NCBI RefSeq assembly: GCF_900176365.1
Contig: NZ_FWXY01000001.1
Location: forward strand, 62,001-126,000
Direction: 5' to 3'
Origin: Desulfocicer vacuolatum DSM 3385
Lineage (GTDB): Bacteria > Desulfobacterota > Desulfobacteria > Desulfobacterales > Desulfobacteraceae
Length of the DNA: 64,000 nucleotides
The position numbers were made by a program, and so were the translations under genes. Below are positions 29,326 through 38,058 of this stretch, one piece after another (position 1 is the stretch's first letter; the number at the start of each line of letters is the position of its first letter). The notes below the pieces were generated by a model. That model was not told the DNA's origin and made no database searches. It worked only from the letters and a program-made list of their open reading frames with translations.

Positions 29326-30774
29326 TTATTTTTTCCAAAACTCAGGTACCAGCAGGATAATAACTGTATAAATCTCTAATCTTCCCAATAACATACACCA
29401 CAAAAGAAGCCATTTCCCCGCCATGGGAATATGGGCAAAATTATCCACCGGTCCAACGGTACCAAAGCCTGGACCGATGTTGCCTATGCATGATGCCACA
29501 GCCCCAAGGGAGGTGAGCATGTCAATGCCCATGGCAGCCAGCAACACGCTACACACCACAAACAGCAAAAGATAGATCCCCAGAAATCCCATGATGCTCT
29601 TAAGAACATGATCCGGCACCACAGCATCATTGATTTTCACCTGGGCCACACTCCGGGGATGTATAAGGGTAAAAAGCTCCCGGTAACAGTATTTCATGCA
29701 CACCATGAGACGGGCACATTTCATCCCCCCCCCGGTGGAGCCTGCAGAAGCCCCCACAAACATGCAGATAAAAATGATCACCTGGCTTAACCCCGGCCAC
29801 AGTTCATAATCTGCCGTGGCATACCCCGTTGTAGTCACAATGGAAACGATCTGAAAGGAGGCATAGCGAAAGGCTGTGGAGACACTGTCATAAACAGTAC
29901 CGTAAAGATCAAAGGTGACCACCAGGGTAAGCCCCAGGCACATCATCAGAAAAAAACGACACTCGGAATCCCGCCAGAAAATAAGGGTCCGGCCCCTTAA
30001 GAGCTGATAATGCAGGGAAAAATTGATGCCGGCAAGCACCATGAACAACACAATCACAAAATCGAAATAGGCATTGTCAAAATGTGCCACAGATGCGTTC
30101 TTAGTGGAAAACCCACCGGTGGGCATGGTGGTGAATGCATGGCACAGGGCATCGTAAAATCCCATGCCGCCTCCCATCAAAAAAAGCACTTCCAGCACAG
30201 AAATCAGGGCATATACATACCACAATATCTTGGCAGACTCACTCAACCGGGGGGTGAGCTTATCCGGCACAGGACTTGGCACCTCAGCCTTAAATAACTG
30301 CATCCCCCCCACCCCGAGAAAGGGCAGTATGGCAAGGGATAGCACAATAATTCCCATGCCCCCCAGCCATTGAATAAAACTTCGCCAGAAAAGAAGACTT
30401 TTAGACACACCTTCTATATTGCTAAACACCGACGAACCTGTGGTGGTAAACCCGGACACCGACTCAAACACCGCATCTGTAAAACAGGGGACAGCATCCC
30501 CAAAATAAAACGGCAAGGCGCCGAACAACCCGATGGCACTCCAGCCAAGGGCGACGATGGCAATGCCTTCCCGGGGGTTAATGTACTCAATGTCAGGCCG
30601 CCTGGATATAAAAAAAAGTCCGCATCCGGCACAAAAGGTGGCACCCATGGACAATAAAATGGCCATGAGGCTTCCGTCATTATAGATAAAACTGCACCCC
30701 AGGGGAAACACCATGACCGCCCCCAGAAACACAAGCAGAATACCGATGATATTTCCAATATATTGCCACCGCAT
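29326..30774 (-). CDS. trkH: Trk-type potassium uptake protein TrkH
   Basis: Membrane pore subunit of the Trk K+ transporter; 482 residues with about ten membrane segments in four M-P-M repeats. Selectivity-filter regions are readable: SGFTTTGSSVF, TMPTGGFSTKN, VTTTGYATADY and NIGPGFGTVGP. The KPxR-like region and SAGSTGGGMKCAR (ASAGSTGGG) match TrkH/KtrB. The start overlaps the trkA stop by one base (TGATG), so the TrkA regulator and pore are translated together. Confidence 0.97.
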   Translation of the reverse strand: MRWQYIGNIIGILLVFLGAVMVFPLGCSFIYNDGSLMAILLSMGATFCAGCGLFFISRRPDIEYINPREGIAIVALGWSAIGLFGALPFYFGDAVPCFTDAVFESVSGFTTTGSSVFSNIEGVSKSLLFWRSFIQWLGGMGIIVLSLAILPFLGVGGMQLFKAEVPSPVPDKLTPRLSESAKILWYVYALISVLEVLFLMGGGMGFYDALCHAFTTMPTGGFSTKNASVAHFDNAYFDFVIVLFMVLAGINFSLHYQLLRGRTLIFWRDSECRFFLMMCLGLTLVVTFDLYGTVYDSVSTAFRYASFQIVSIVTTTGYATADYELWPGLSQVIIFICMFVGASAGSTGGGMKCARLMVCMKYCYRELFTLIHPRSVAQVKINDAVVPDHVLKSIMGFLGIYLLLFVVCSVLLAAMGIDMLTSLGAVASCIGNIGPGFGTVGPVDNFAHIPMAGKWLLLWCMLLGRLEIYTVIILLVPEFWKK

Positions 30775-32138
30775 CAGAAAAACTCCAATTTAACTGTCAA
30801 CATTTTTTCAAGTTTATGAACCACCTGACGTCTTGCAAAAATAATGATTCGATCGCCGGGTTCCACAACACTTTCACCCGATGGAATCATGATGGCATCT
30901 TCCCGGATAATGGACACCAGAATTGCCCCCTTGGGAAAGGATATTTTTTTCAAGGGACGACCGGTGACGGCCGAAGTCTCAAGGGCCATGGCCTCAATCA
31001 TCTCCGCCTCTTCACCCAGCACAGAGATGGCGGAAAGCACCTTTCCCTTTCTTACATCATGGAGAATGGAACTGATGGCCGACAAGCGCGGACTCACCAC
31101 TTTTTGCAGCCCAATGGTGGACATCAAAGGAATATAACTGAACTTACTCACCTTGGTAATGGTACTTCTTGCCCCGAGATTTTTTGCCAGCAAAGACACC
31201 AGAATATTGGTCTCCTCATCATTGGTCAGGGCCACCACCACATCGGCATCCCCCACGTTCTCTTCCAGCAAAAGGTTCTGATCAGAACCGTCACCATGGA
31301 GCACCACCGCCTTTGACATTCCCTCGGACAGCACGTGGCATCGATCCATGTCAGCTTCAATGATTTTGGTGTGGATGGATTGTTTCTCAAGAAGGGTGGC
31401 CAGTCGTTCCCCAATGCGTCCTCCCCCCACAATCATCACCCGACGCAAAGGAATGGTGGTGGTGTCAAACAGGGCCACGGTCTCTTTTAATCTCTCATTT
31501 TCACAGATAAAATAGACCAAATCCCCCACTTCCAGGCGATGTTCCCCCCGGGGAATGATCAGTTCCTGACGTCTCACCACCGCTGCAATCAAGGGCCGGG
31601 TCTGTCCGAACATGGAAGCAAAATCCTTGAGCCGCACACCGGCCATGGGTGAATGTTTGTCCAGGCGCAGCCCCACAAATTTCACCCGTCCCTCCACCAG
31701 TTCCCCCATGTCCACTGCTGCCGGAATTTTCATTAACCGGTGGATGGTTTTCACCACCTCTATTTCAGGATTGATCACCGTGTTAATGTGTGGCGGTGCC
31801 GCTTTAAAGGCATCGTGGTAATTATCATAATGGGCATTACGAATACGGGCAAGGGTTCGGGTGGCAGGCGAAAGCATGTCTGCCATGAGGCATGCCACCA
31901 GATTGGCCTCATCGCTGTCTGTTACGGCAAGAAGAATTTCAGCCTGGCGGATACCGGCCTGTTCCAGGGTTTCAGGGGAACTGCCCGATGCGGTGATCCC
32001 CTGCACATCGAGATTTTCGGTGATCCTTCGAATGGCTTCCATTGATTTATCAATGACCACCACATCCTTATTTTCAAAGGCAAGGCGACTGGCAATGTGA
32101 TAGCCCACCTCCCCTGCGCCGACAATAATTATTTTCAC
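30774..32138 (-). CDS. trkA: Trk potassium transport system regulatory subunit TrkA
   Basis: Cytoplasmic NAD(H)-binding regulator of TrkH; 454 residues in two RCK-N/RCK-C repeats. The first Rossmann motif is GAGEVGYHIASRL at residue 7 and the second GGGRIGERLATLL near 236; each half carries a VVIDK/KIIEAD acidic end that binds the ribose, and the C-terminal halves have PSGESVVEPGDRIIIFARR. Leads the trkA-trkH operon. No strong promoter was identified in the 360-base upstream gap. Confidence 0.97.
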   Translation of the reverse strand: MKIIIVGAGEVGYHIASRLAFENKDVVVIDKSMEAIRRITENLDVQGITASGSSPETLEQAGIRQAEILLAVTDSDEANLVACLMADMLSPATRTLARIRNAHYDNYHDAFKAAPPHINTVINPEIEVVKTIHRLMKIPAAVDMGELVEGRVKFVGLRLDKHSPMAGVRLKDFASMFGQTRPLIAAVVRRQELIIPRGEHRLEVGDLVYFICENERLKETVALFDTTTIPLRRVMIVGGGRIGERLATLLEKQSIHTKIIEADMDRCHVLSEGMSKAVVLHGDGSDQNLLLEENVGDADVVVALTNDEETNILVSLLAKNLGARSTITKVSKFSYIPLMSTIGLQKVVSPRLSAISSILHDVRKGKVLSAISVLGEEAEMIEAMALETSAVTGRPLKKISFPKGAILVSIIREDAIMIPSGESVVEPGDRIIIFARRQVVHKLEKMLTVKLEFF

Positions 32139-32501
32139 GGCCTGACTCCTAAATATTTTTATGATAAAATCCAGGTTACCCCGGAGACTTTCAAACGCAG
32201 TTATGACTGAGTAATTTCAGAATACGATCTGCCCGTGGCTGTTAAAGTGTGGATGTACTACATGCACATTTCAGTGTCAACCTCCAGCCCGTTGACAGTC
32301 CACCTCTGATTTTGACCTTGCAACCCGACAGGATATAACATATAGAAACGTCAAGATAATGATCCGAAACACACCCCGGGAACATGGCAACCCAGTCCGT
32401 AGGTCCATCTTTTAAGCAAACCAACCTGCTTTAAAAACGTGTTGCAAAGCGTCACCGGTGTGTGTTTGGGCACAACACCATAATTTCACATGGAGACCCC
32501 C
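32139..32501. other. Intergenic region between trkA and a small plus-strand gene
   Basis: Divergent spacer that should hold the trkA promoter (minus) and the promoter of the 66-residue gene at 32502 (plus). It contains a partial dispersed repeat at 32196-32246. Nothing else is recognisable. Confidence 0.45.
32196..32246 (-). repeat. Partial two-hairpin repeat, copy 8
   Basis: Minus-strand fragment TTTAACAGCCACGGGCAGAT followed by CGTATTCTGAAATTACTC. It matches the first half of the family; the linker and second hairpin are missing. Confidence 0.55.
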
Positions 32502-32702
32502 ATGAAAACCGAGAATCAAAAAGAAAAGGGGAAGAAAGGCAAAAAAAAAGCAGATCCCCAGCGCCGCATGGCCCTGGAAAGTCTCCCCCCCCACCTGCGG
32601 GACCACATGACCCCGGAAGAAGTTGAATTGTTTCTGTATGCCGAGGTATGGCCGGAAACATTAATGGAAAAAATGGAAGAATTCATCATCCCCCAGGAAT
32701 AA
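32502..32702 (+). CDS. Small conserved acidic/basic protein
   Basis: 66 residues (MKTENQKEKGKKGKKKADPQ...), from the ATG at 32502-32504 with GGAG six bases upstream; an in-frame ATG at 32490 lacks a ribosome binding site. The Lys-rich N-terminal tail is followed by a folded-looking part LPPHLRDHMTPEEVELFLYA and EVWPETLMEKMEEFI. Monocistronic between trkA and the etf terminator. I do not recognise the family, but the Shine-Dalgarno sequence and the amphipathic helix support a real gene. Confidence 0.65.
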   Translation: MKTENQKEKGKKGKKKADPQRRMALESLPPHLRDHMTPEEVELFLYAEVWPETLMEKMEEFIIPQE

Positions 32703-32735
32703 AAAAAGGCCATGACCCCATAAAGGGTCATGACC
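32701..32735 (-). terminator. Intrinsic terminator of the etfBA operon
   Basis: On minus, GGTCATGACCC and GGGTCATGGCC pair (one mismatch, 5-6 base loop) and are followed by TTTTTTT. It lies about 60 bases past the etfA stop. It overlaps the stop codon of the small plus-strand gene. Confidence 0.8.
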
Positions 32736-32763
32736 ATGAATGTTCCATACCGGCAATTGCGTC

Positions 32764-32800
32764 AGGGCGGACCCAAAACGGTCCGCCCATGGCGTTTATC
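32764..32800 (-). repeat. Partial two-hairpin repeat, copy 9, adjoining etfA stop
   Basis: In unit orientation: ATAAACGCCATGGGCGGACC ... GGTCCGCCC. The first hairpin is perfect (arms GGGCGGACC/GGTCCGCCC at 32765-32773 and 32780-32788, loop 6). The second hairpin is absent. It starts at the etfA stop codon, like copies 1 and 12 at their genes. Confidence 0.65.
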
Positions 32801-33761
32801 CGGAAACAGCTTCTGTAAATTCCGGCATAAACTCCAGAATATCAGCCACAACACCCACATCTGCCACCTGGAAAATGGGGGCCTTGGGATTTTTGTTGAT
32901 GGCAATAATATAAGGATTGCCCTTTACGCCGCCCATGTGCTGGAATGAGCCGCTGATACCCATGGCCAGATAAACCTTGGGTTTGACAGTCTGGCCGGAG
33001 GTCCCCACCTGACGGGATTTTTCCAACCATTTGGCATCCACAATGGGCCTGGAGCAGGAAACAACCGCGCCCATGGCTTCGGCCAGTTCCTGGGCCACTT
33101 CAATATTATCTTCTTCTTCAATACCCCGGCCAATGGATACCAGCAGATCAGACTTGGTAATATCCACATCCCCGACCTCGGCTTCCACCACTTCAAGAAA
33201 ACGACGCTTACAGGCCAGATCACCGGCATCAGCGGATTTATCAACCACAGCACCGCCTGCCGCAGCATCCTCCGCCGGAACAAAGGAACCGCCACGCACA
33301 GTAACCACGGCACCGGCTGCCACATCACAGCTGACATGGGTGCTCACCGCACCGCCCAGTTCCTGGCGAACCACCTTAAGGGTTGTGCCGTCACAGGAAT
33401 CAATGTCCACCACATCGGCAACAAAGGAGGCATCCATTTTAATGGAAAGCCCCGGTCCAAGATCCATACCAAAGGTGTTATGGGGAAGTAAAACAATGGC
33501 ATCAGCAGGCAGCACGCTCACCAGGGCCTTTCTAACCACCTCTGCATTGGGATAGGCAAGGGCCTCATTGTCAATTTTAATCACAGATGAATAAACACCT
33601 GTCATGGCCTCCACCACCTTGTCCAGATCTGCGCCGGAACCGGTAACAACGGCTGTAACCGCAGCAGCGGCATCAATTTTTTTGGCAGCATCGGGGTATT
33701 CCATGGCAATGTCTTCTGCCACGCCTGCACTGTGGGGTATATATGCAAATATTTCAGCCAT
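32796..33761 (-). CDS. etfA: Electron transfer flavoprotein subunit alpha
   Basis: FAD-carrying subunit of the EtfAB dimer; 321 residues. The C-terminal FAD domain is clear: SGQTVKPKVYLAMGISGSFQ, QHMGGVKGNPYIIAINKNPK and PIFQVADVGVVADILE. No ferredoxin domain is fused. The ATG overlaps the etfB stop by one base (TAATG), so the subunits are translated together. In this setting it likely carries electrons from acyl-CoA dehydrogenases to the membrane oxidoreductase encoded at 34868-36934. Confidence 0.97.
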   Translation of the reverse strand: MAEIFAYIPHSAGVAEDIAMEYPDAAKKIDAAAAVTAVVTGSGADLDKVVEAMTGVYSSVIKIDNEALAYPNAEVVRKALVSVLPADAIVLLPHNTFGMDLGPGLSIKMDASFVADVVDIDSCDGTTLKVVRQELGGAVSTHVSCDVAAGAVVTVRGGSFVPAEDAAAGGAVVDKSADAGDLACKRRFLEVVEAEVGDVDITKSDLLVSIGRGIEEEDNIEVAQELAEAMGAVVSCSRPIVDAKWLEKSRQVGTSGQTVKPKVYLAMGISGSFQHMGGVKGNPYIIAINKNPKAPIFQVADVGVVADILEFMPEFTEAVSG

Positions 33762-34552
33762 TATGCGAGCCCTCCCTTGCTTTTAATTCTTTCAATGAGC
33801 TGGGCAATAATCTCATCGGTGGAGCCGTCCAGCATTTCTGCACCGTCACCCATATCCGGCACAAAATAATCAACCCGTTTCACCTTGGCTGCGGCATCAC
33901 CCACAGTGGCTGCATCCAGACCCAGATCAGAAGCGCCCTTCACAGGGATCTCCAGCTTGGCCACTTTACGGATACCCCGGATACCCACATATCTGGGCTC
34001 ATTAATACCTGTTTGAATGGAAAGCACACAGGGAAGATCCAGTTCGTTCATTTCCTGGTTCCCCCCTTCGATCTCCCGGCCCACCTTTATGGCAGCATCT
34101 CCATCCACTTCCACTTTATTTACCAGGGATGCATAGGGATAATCCAGCATGGCGGCCAGCATGCCACCCACCTGACCGGCACCTTCATCAGCCTGTGCAC
34201 CGGTGAGAATCAGGTCATAATTTCCCTTTTCCACCTCAGCTTTAAGAATGGTTGCAATTCCTTTTCCGTCGGCACCTTCAAATGCATCATCACTGAGCAA
34301 AATACCATTGTTGGCACCCATGGCCATCTCCCGGCGGAGAACCTCTTCTGACTCATCATCACCGACAGTTACAACCGTAACGTTACCGCCAACATTATCC
34401 ACAATTTGAATGGCTTCTTCAACGGCATAATTATCCCATTCATTCACGGAATAGACCAGATCGTCACGATCAAGATCATTACCGGCACTGTTGAGCTCAA
34501 ACTCATTCTCAGCAGTATCGGGCACTCGCTTGACACATACCAAAATCTCCAT
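33761..34552 (-). CDS. etfB: Electron transfer flavoprotein subunit beta
   Basis: Partner of EtfA; 263 residues starting MEILVCVKRVPDTAENEFEL (ATG 34550-34552, GGAGG upstream). The conserved NEWDNYAVEEAIQI and TGAQADEGAGQVGGMLA segments bind the nucleotide cofactor, and the DLPCVLSIQTGINEPRYVGI region is typical. I cannot say from reading whether it belongs to a bifurcating group. A 315-base spacer separates it from the oxidoreductase gene upstream. Confidence 0.97.
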   Translation of the reverse strand: MEILVCVKRVPDTAENEFELNSAGNDLDRDDLVYSVNEWDNYAVEEAIQIVDNVGGNVTVVTVGDDESEEVLRREMAMGANNGILLSDDAFEGADGKGIATILKAEVEKGNYDLILTGAQADEGAGQVGGMLAAMLDYPYASLVNKVEVDGDAAIKVGREIEGGNQEMNELDLPCVLSIQTGINEPRYVGIRGIRKVAKLEIPVKGASDLGLDAATVGDAAAKVKRVDYFVPDMGDGAEMLDGSTDEIIAQLIERIKSKGGLA

Positions 34553-34867
34553 TGCAACCTCCAAATAAAATTAAACGTCCGTGCATTGCTTCCCCCGGAA
34601 CTGAACCGGATTGACTCTTTTTGACAAAAAGATTTCCATAAAAAAACCAAAAGGTCACAGCTGGAGGAGAAATGCAAATTTACCCAAATTGTTTTTTTCA
34701 AATCGCAAAGATCGACTTTGCCCGGTGGAAGCGATGCCAGGCATGCAGTGCTGTATTTTTGTCATTGCCGCCGTCAAATGACAGATTACCGGACAAAAAA
34801 ACAATGCTGCAAGACCTGTTCGGTTTCCATCCATGGCAATGGACAAAGTCAAATCCATGCGTTATTT
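34553..34867. other. Spacer between the membrane oxidoreductase and etfB
   Basis: About 315 bases. It could hold an etfBA promoter, but I saw no good -35/-10 pair and no intrinsic terminator. No repeat copy. Whether the oxidoreductase and etfBA are one transcript is open. Confidence 0.4.
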
Positions 34868-36934
34868 TCAGGCCAGGTGCTGCTCAATAAGAAGCGTAAG
34901 ATCCATTGCCTCAATTTCACCTTCTTTGCCTGCCACCTTAATACCGTCCTGAATATTCACAAGACAGAAAGGACAGGCCGTAACAATAACATTGGCACCG
35001 GCCTCAGCTGCCATGTTCACCCGCAATACACCCATGCGAACCTCTTCCTCCGGTTCATAAAACAGCATGAGGCCCCCACCGCCGCAGCAAAAAGAACGAT
35101 CGCGGCTTTTTTCAAGCTCCACCCGCTTGAGGCCTTCAATGGCATCCAGGGCCTCCCGGGGATCATCATAAACACCGTTATGGCGACCCAGGTAGCAGGG
35201 ATCATGGTAAACATATACCTTTTCCGGATGAATGGCATGCTTCAGGGTCAAAGAGCCTGATTTAATTTTTTCCGTAATCAGCTGACTGATATGTTTCACC
35301 GGGGGCAGTCCCTGGTAATCATTTTTCAGGGCATTGTAAGCATGGGGATCTGCAGTGACAATATTTTTAACCCCTGATTCCAGAATGGCTTCGGTGTTCT
35401 GCTCTTTGAGATCCTGAAAAAGCATTTCTTCACCAAAGCGAATCACCTCGTTGGCACTGTCCTTTTCTGCCTTGCCAAGGATACCGAAATCAACTCCGGC
35501 CCGATCCAGAATCTTGGCAGTACGCCGGGATATTTCCTGGATGTTATCATCATAGGAGGAGATACTGTCCACAAAGTACAGGGTATCTGCGGTGGCACCC
35601 TTTTCCAGAATTTTTACTTCACACTGGGCAGCAAATTCTTTTTCTTTGGTCCAGTCTGCCCGTTTTTTCTCCATCATACCATAGGGATTGCCTCTTTTTT
35701 CCAGGGCTTTCAGGGGTTTTTGCAAAGACTGGGGCACCATGCCCTCATCCACCATGCCCCGGCGCAGATCCACCACCTTGTCAATGTATTCAATGCCCAG
35801 GGGACATTCTTCTTCACAGGCACCGCAGGTGGTGCATGACCAGATCTCATCCTCAGTGTAGATATCTTCCACCAGAAGATTACTTTTATAAATTTCCCCG
35901 GACATGGGATAGTTTTTAAATATGAGATCCCTTGCCTTTATGGTGATAAAACGCGGGGAAAGGGGACGTCCCACGGCATTGGCAGGACACTGATCCGAAC
36001 ATCGGCCACAATCGGCACAGGAGTAGAAATCCAGCATGTGTTTCCAGGTAAAGTCCTCCAGGTATTTCACACCAAAGGATTCCAGGTCGTCCAGTTCCTC
36101 TTCGGAAATACCGTGTTTAACCGGCTTGATATTGCCTTTTTTAACCCGCATGAAAAAAACATTAAAAACAGAGGTGATGACATGGAAATGTTTGCCCATG
36201 GGCAAAAAGCATAAAAAGAAGAAAAAGGTAAGATCATGGATGTAGTACATCAAAATATGCAGTGCCTGCAATGTACCCTGGGACATACCGGCAACCATTT
36301 TTTTAAATATCCACACAAGGGAAAGGGGAGCCAAAAAAACGCCATGACCCGAAGCGGCCTCTTCTGCTGCCACCTGGGTGGCCTCAAAAAGACTTTCAGA
36401 AATCATCAAAGTGGAAATAATGGCAAGAACAAACACAGCTTCTGCTGTATGATCTTTGCCGTATTTCTCCGGCACGGCATAGCGACTGGGTTTGGTCACA
36501 AGGCGGCGGTAGGCTGCCACGATACAGGCAATGAACACGGCAGTGGCGGCATAATCTTTAAAAAAATTATAAACGCTGCCCAGGGCACCGTCAAAACCCG
36601 GTAACGCAAATCCGTCGGAAAGACCAATGATCACAAGGGATGTGGAGCGAATGGATAAAATTAAAAATCCTGCAAAAATAACAATGTGACAGATACCTGC
36701 CACCCGATACCGTGGCTGTCGGTACTGGGCAAGCCAGATCACTGCCAGATTTTTAATGCGATTGGGGATATCATTGAGCCGATTGTCCGGCGCCGCCTTT
36801 ACCAGGGGGGCCAGTCGACGGGCCATGATATAGGCAAAAAATGCAACACCCACAACAGGTATCACAAATGAAAAAACTGCAGCGGGGAAAACCCCAAAGA
36901 ACTTAAAGCTTGCAGGTCCAATCAGTGGTGACAT
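34868..36934 (-). CDS. Membrane FeS oxidoreductase for EtfAB (EtfAB:quinone oxidoreductase, EMO-like)
   Basis: 688 residues. The N-terminal 260 or so hold about six membrane helices (NarI-like cytochrome b type, with His residues such as ICHIVIFAGF and ALHILMYYIHD that could ligate heme). Two 4Fe-4S motifs follow: CADCGRCSDQCP and CTTCGACEEECP. Two CCG (DUF224/HdrD-like) domains come next. The second keeps its Cys set (DPCYLGRHNG, CCGGGGGL, TACPFC). The first has lost them (DSISSYDD, KDSANE, TADPHA). In related anaerobes such proteins pass EtfAB electrons into the menaquinone pool. Located beside etfBA and a TetR regulator. GGAG precedes the ATG. Confidence 0.93.
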   Translation of the reverse strand: MSPLIGPASFKFFGVFPAAVFSFVIPVVGVAFFAYIMARRLAPLVKAAPDNRLNDIPNRIKNLAVIWLAQYRQPRYRVAGICHIVIFAGFLILSIRSTSLVIIGLSDGFALPGFDGALGSVYNFFKDYAATAVFIACIVAAYRRLVTKPSRYAVPEKYGKDHTAEAVFVLAIISTLMISESLFEATQVAAEEAASGHGVFLAPLSLVWIFKKMVAGMSQGTLQALHILMYYIHDLTFFFFLCFLPMGKHFHVITSVFNVFFMRVKKGNIKPVKHGISEEELDDLESFGVKYLEDFTWKHMLDFYSCADCGRCSDQCPANAVGRPLSPRFITIKARDLIFKNYPMSGEIYKSNLLVEDIYTEDEIWSCTTCGACEEECPLGIEYIDKVVDLRRGMVDEGMVPQSLQKPLKALEKRGNPYGMMEKKRADWTKEKEFAAQCEVKILEKGATADTLYFVDSISSYDDNIQEISRRTAKILDRAGVDFGILGKAEKDSANEVIRFGEEMLFQDLKEQNTEAILESGVKNIVTADPHAYNALKNDYQGLPPVKHISQLITEKIKSGSLTLKHAIHPEKVYVYHDPCYLGRHNGVYDDPREALDAIEGLKRVELEKSRDRSFCCGGGGLMLFYEPEEEVRMGVLRVNMAAEAGANVIVTACPFCLVNIQDGIKVAGKEGEIEAMDLTLLIEQHLA

Positions 36935-37090
36935 GTTTTAAACTCCATTATATTTAATGATTAATATTCAGCGATCCCTATAGTCCACTCGTGGAATATA
37001 TATAGCACCATACTCCTAATCAAGAAGGGCAAAAAAATCAAGAAGAAAGGGTATTTATCAAAAAAATATCATTTAGGTCTTGCATTCCAT

Positions 37091-37675
37091 TTACCGTTTC
37101 TGTATTCCTCCGAGATAAAGATCCACCAGAGGGTCTGCCATGGCCACAAGATCATACTTTCTTTCAGCTGCCACCCAGGTGGCAATGATACCCTCCACTG
37201 CCCCCAGAACAAACCGTTTCACAAGGCCGATGAAAAGATCTTGGCGCAGCTGTCCTTCCATTTGCCCCAATTCAATGATCTCCGTTAAAAAATCAAGGTA
37301 CAATTTTGAGATATCCTTCACCTGCAGGGCATTATTGCGAAGGTATCTCACTTCGGACTGAAAAATAACAGCCATGTTTCTGTCGTTCTGAAACTCTTCC
37401 AAATGGCAACGGATCAAATTTCTGAGTTTTTGTTCAGCTCCATCTGCCACATCCACTGCACTTCGCATTTTTTCAAAGAAGGCGGTGGTCTTAAATTGAA
37501 TGTACTGATAGAGAATGTCATCCTTGTTTTTAAAGTAGAGATAAATGGTTCCATCGGCAACCCCCGCCTCCTGGGCAATCTGGGATATGGTCGCCTTGTA
37601 GAACCCAAGGCGGGCAAAGACAGCTCCGGCCCCCTGGAGTATACTTGAATATTTTTCAGATTTCTCTTTCGGCAA
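37091..37675 (-). CDS. TetR/AcrR family regulator (FadR-like)
   Basis: 194 residues. The helix-turn-helix reads ATISQIAQEAGVADGTIYLY with FKNKDDILYQY after it, followed by a ligand domain. The frame opens at 37708, but the TTG at 37673-37675 (M-P-K-E-K-S-E-K) has AAGGA nine bases upstream and is preferred. TetR-type FadR regulators often sit next to etf and acyl-CoA genes and respond to acyl-CoA; the neighbours support that role here, but it is inference. It probably represses itself and the genes downstream on minus. Confidence 0.85.
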   Translation of the reverse strand: MPKEKSEKYSSILQGAGAVFARLGFYKATISQIAQEAGVADGTIYLYFKNKDDILYQYIQFKTTAFFEKMRSAVDVADGAEQKLRNLIRCHLEEFQNDRNMAVIFQSEVRYLRNNALQVKDISKLYLDFLTEIIELGQMEGQLRQDLFIGLVKRFVLGAVEGIIATWVAAERKYDLVAMADPLVDLYLGGIQKR

Positions 37676-37710
37676 AATAAATTCGTCCTTTTTCAACGTG
37701 CACAACAAAA

Positions 37711-37724
37711 TGAATATATATTCA
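37711..37724 (-). promoter_or_regulatory. Candidate TetR operator
   Basis: Perfect 14-base palindrome TGAATATATATTCA about 36 bases before the TetR start. TetR-family FadR proteins bind related TGAATGA/TCATTCA palindromes. A related sequence TGAATATTAATCATT occurs on minus just upstream of the oxidoreductase gene at about 36955-36975. Candidate only. Confidence 0.5.
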
Positions 37725-38058
37725 TAACTTCTATCAAATACTTTTTCCCATTGTCAAGAAAATAATCACTTTTCATTTTTGCAAATACACTGTTTTTAAT
37801 TGATATTTTAGACAAACAACGTTTTCAAGCAAGAACGAGTAGTTCGTTTAAAAAAAATCTACAACTGAGCAAACATTCATTCATGAGAAGAATTCCGGCA
37901 CCCGCAATTGCGTTTTTCATTCCCATGCTCTCCAAGGCCCATGCCATTCAAATTGCGCGTTAACTTTCAGTGGCTCCATTTATCCTGAATGGCTTGATTT
38001 TTTCCTCATTTCATGAAACAAGACAGAAAGAACATAATTAAATCAACAAGGAGGTTAT
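37725..38058. other. Divergent spacer between tetR and the aldolase gene
   Basis: About 330 bases. It includes a TTCATTCAT stretch at 37877-37885 that resembles a FadR-type half-site. The plus-strand aldolase start is preceded by AAGGAGG. No convincing core promoter was identified for either gene. Confidence 0.4.
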
